Source of the DNA: Actinomycetes bacterium
GTDB taxonomy: Bacteria > Actinomycetota > CALGFH01
DNA: 5,758 nt
Direction: 5' to 3'
Assembly: GCA_030152105.1 (NCBI GenBank)
Contig: JASLIH010000505.1
Span: forward strand, 1-5,758
The notes below the pieces were generated by a model. It saw nothing but the letters and a program-made list of their open reading frames with translations, had not been told where the DNA came from and did not search any database. Within the stretch, counting starts at the first letter, position 1. Each line of letters begins with the position of its first letter. Position numbers and translations under genes: made by a program. Shown piece after piece: positions 5,586-5,758 of the stretch.

Positions 5586-5758
5586 TGGGATGAGCACCCC
5601 TTGAACGGTCACAGGCCGGTTGATCGTGTAGTCGAGCTCCTCGGCCTGGCTCACCCCGGCCGGGGTGATGACGTCCATCGCCTTGGGGACGGTGCCTGGG
5701 TCAACGGTGCAGTGTGGGTCGCTGGAGGCGGTGGCGCACACCCCGAACTGGAAGTCCT
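5583..5758 (-). CDS. Unrecognised protein, C-terminal 57 residues only
   Basis: Read on the minus strand, an open frame enters from the right edge and ends at TAG 5585-5583. It encodes 57 visible residues, beginning DFQFGVCATASSDP and ending RPVTVQGVLIP. It is too short to be picked up as a full ORF, but it looks coding: third positions are overwhelmingly G or C, the residue mix is that of a soluble protein, and the stop sits 18 bases from the convergent corA stop. Two Cys nine residues apart (visible positions 7 and 16) in a Ser/Asp/Thr-rich stretch would suit a disulphide or a metal site, hinting at an exported protein. The N-terminus is outside the window, so a signal peptide cannot be checked. 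I do not recognise the family. Confidence 0.65.
   Translation of the reverse strand, partial: DFQFGVCATASSDPHCTVDPGTVPKAMDVITPAGVSQAEELDYTINRPVTVQGVLIP

Overview
The window is about 70% GC or higher, with G/C-rich third codon positions. Its proteins (a ThuA-fold lipoprotein, a membrane-anchored kinase-like protein and two CorA-type transporters) fit a high-GC Gram-positive bacterium, most likely Actinomycetota. That is an inference from composition and protein style; no rRNA or other phylogenetic marker is present. I see no tRNA, rRNA, insertion sequence, CRISPR array or phage gene.

From left to right there are six genes, and each one is on the opposite strand from its neighbour. (1) The 3' part of a polytopic membrane protein, plus strand, entering from the left edge. 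(2) A secreted ThuA-domain lipoprotein, minus strand. (3) A 557-residue protein on the plus strand that joins a multi-pass, PAP2-phosphatase-like membrane domain with eroded catalytic motifs to a protein-kinase-like domain and a C-terminal membrane helix. (4) A CorA-family metal transporter, minus strand. (5) A second, diverged CorA-family transporter, plus strand. (6) The C-terminal 57 codons of an unrecognised protein, minus strand, running off the right edge.

Because the strands alternate, no two genes can share a simple operon transcript. The gene ends meet at three convergent junctions (131, 30 and 18 bases between stop codons). The starts meet at two divergent junctions: 23 bases between the thuA-like gene and the kinase gene, and 288 bases between the two corA genes. 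The two corA genes form the one obvious functional unit, a divergent pair of Mg2+/divalent-cation channels with different selectivity loops, which may share regulatory DNA. The kinase-like fusion is the least conventional gene here and the best candidate for undescribed biology.

For the genes at either edge, the function stays open.
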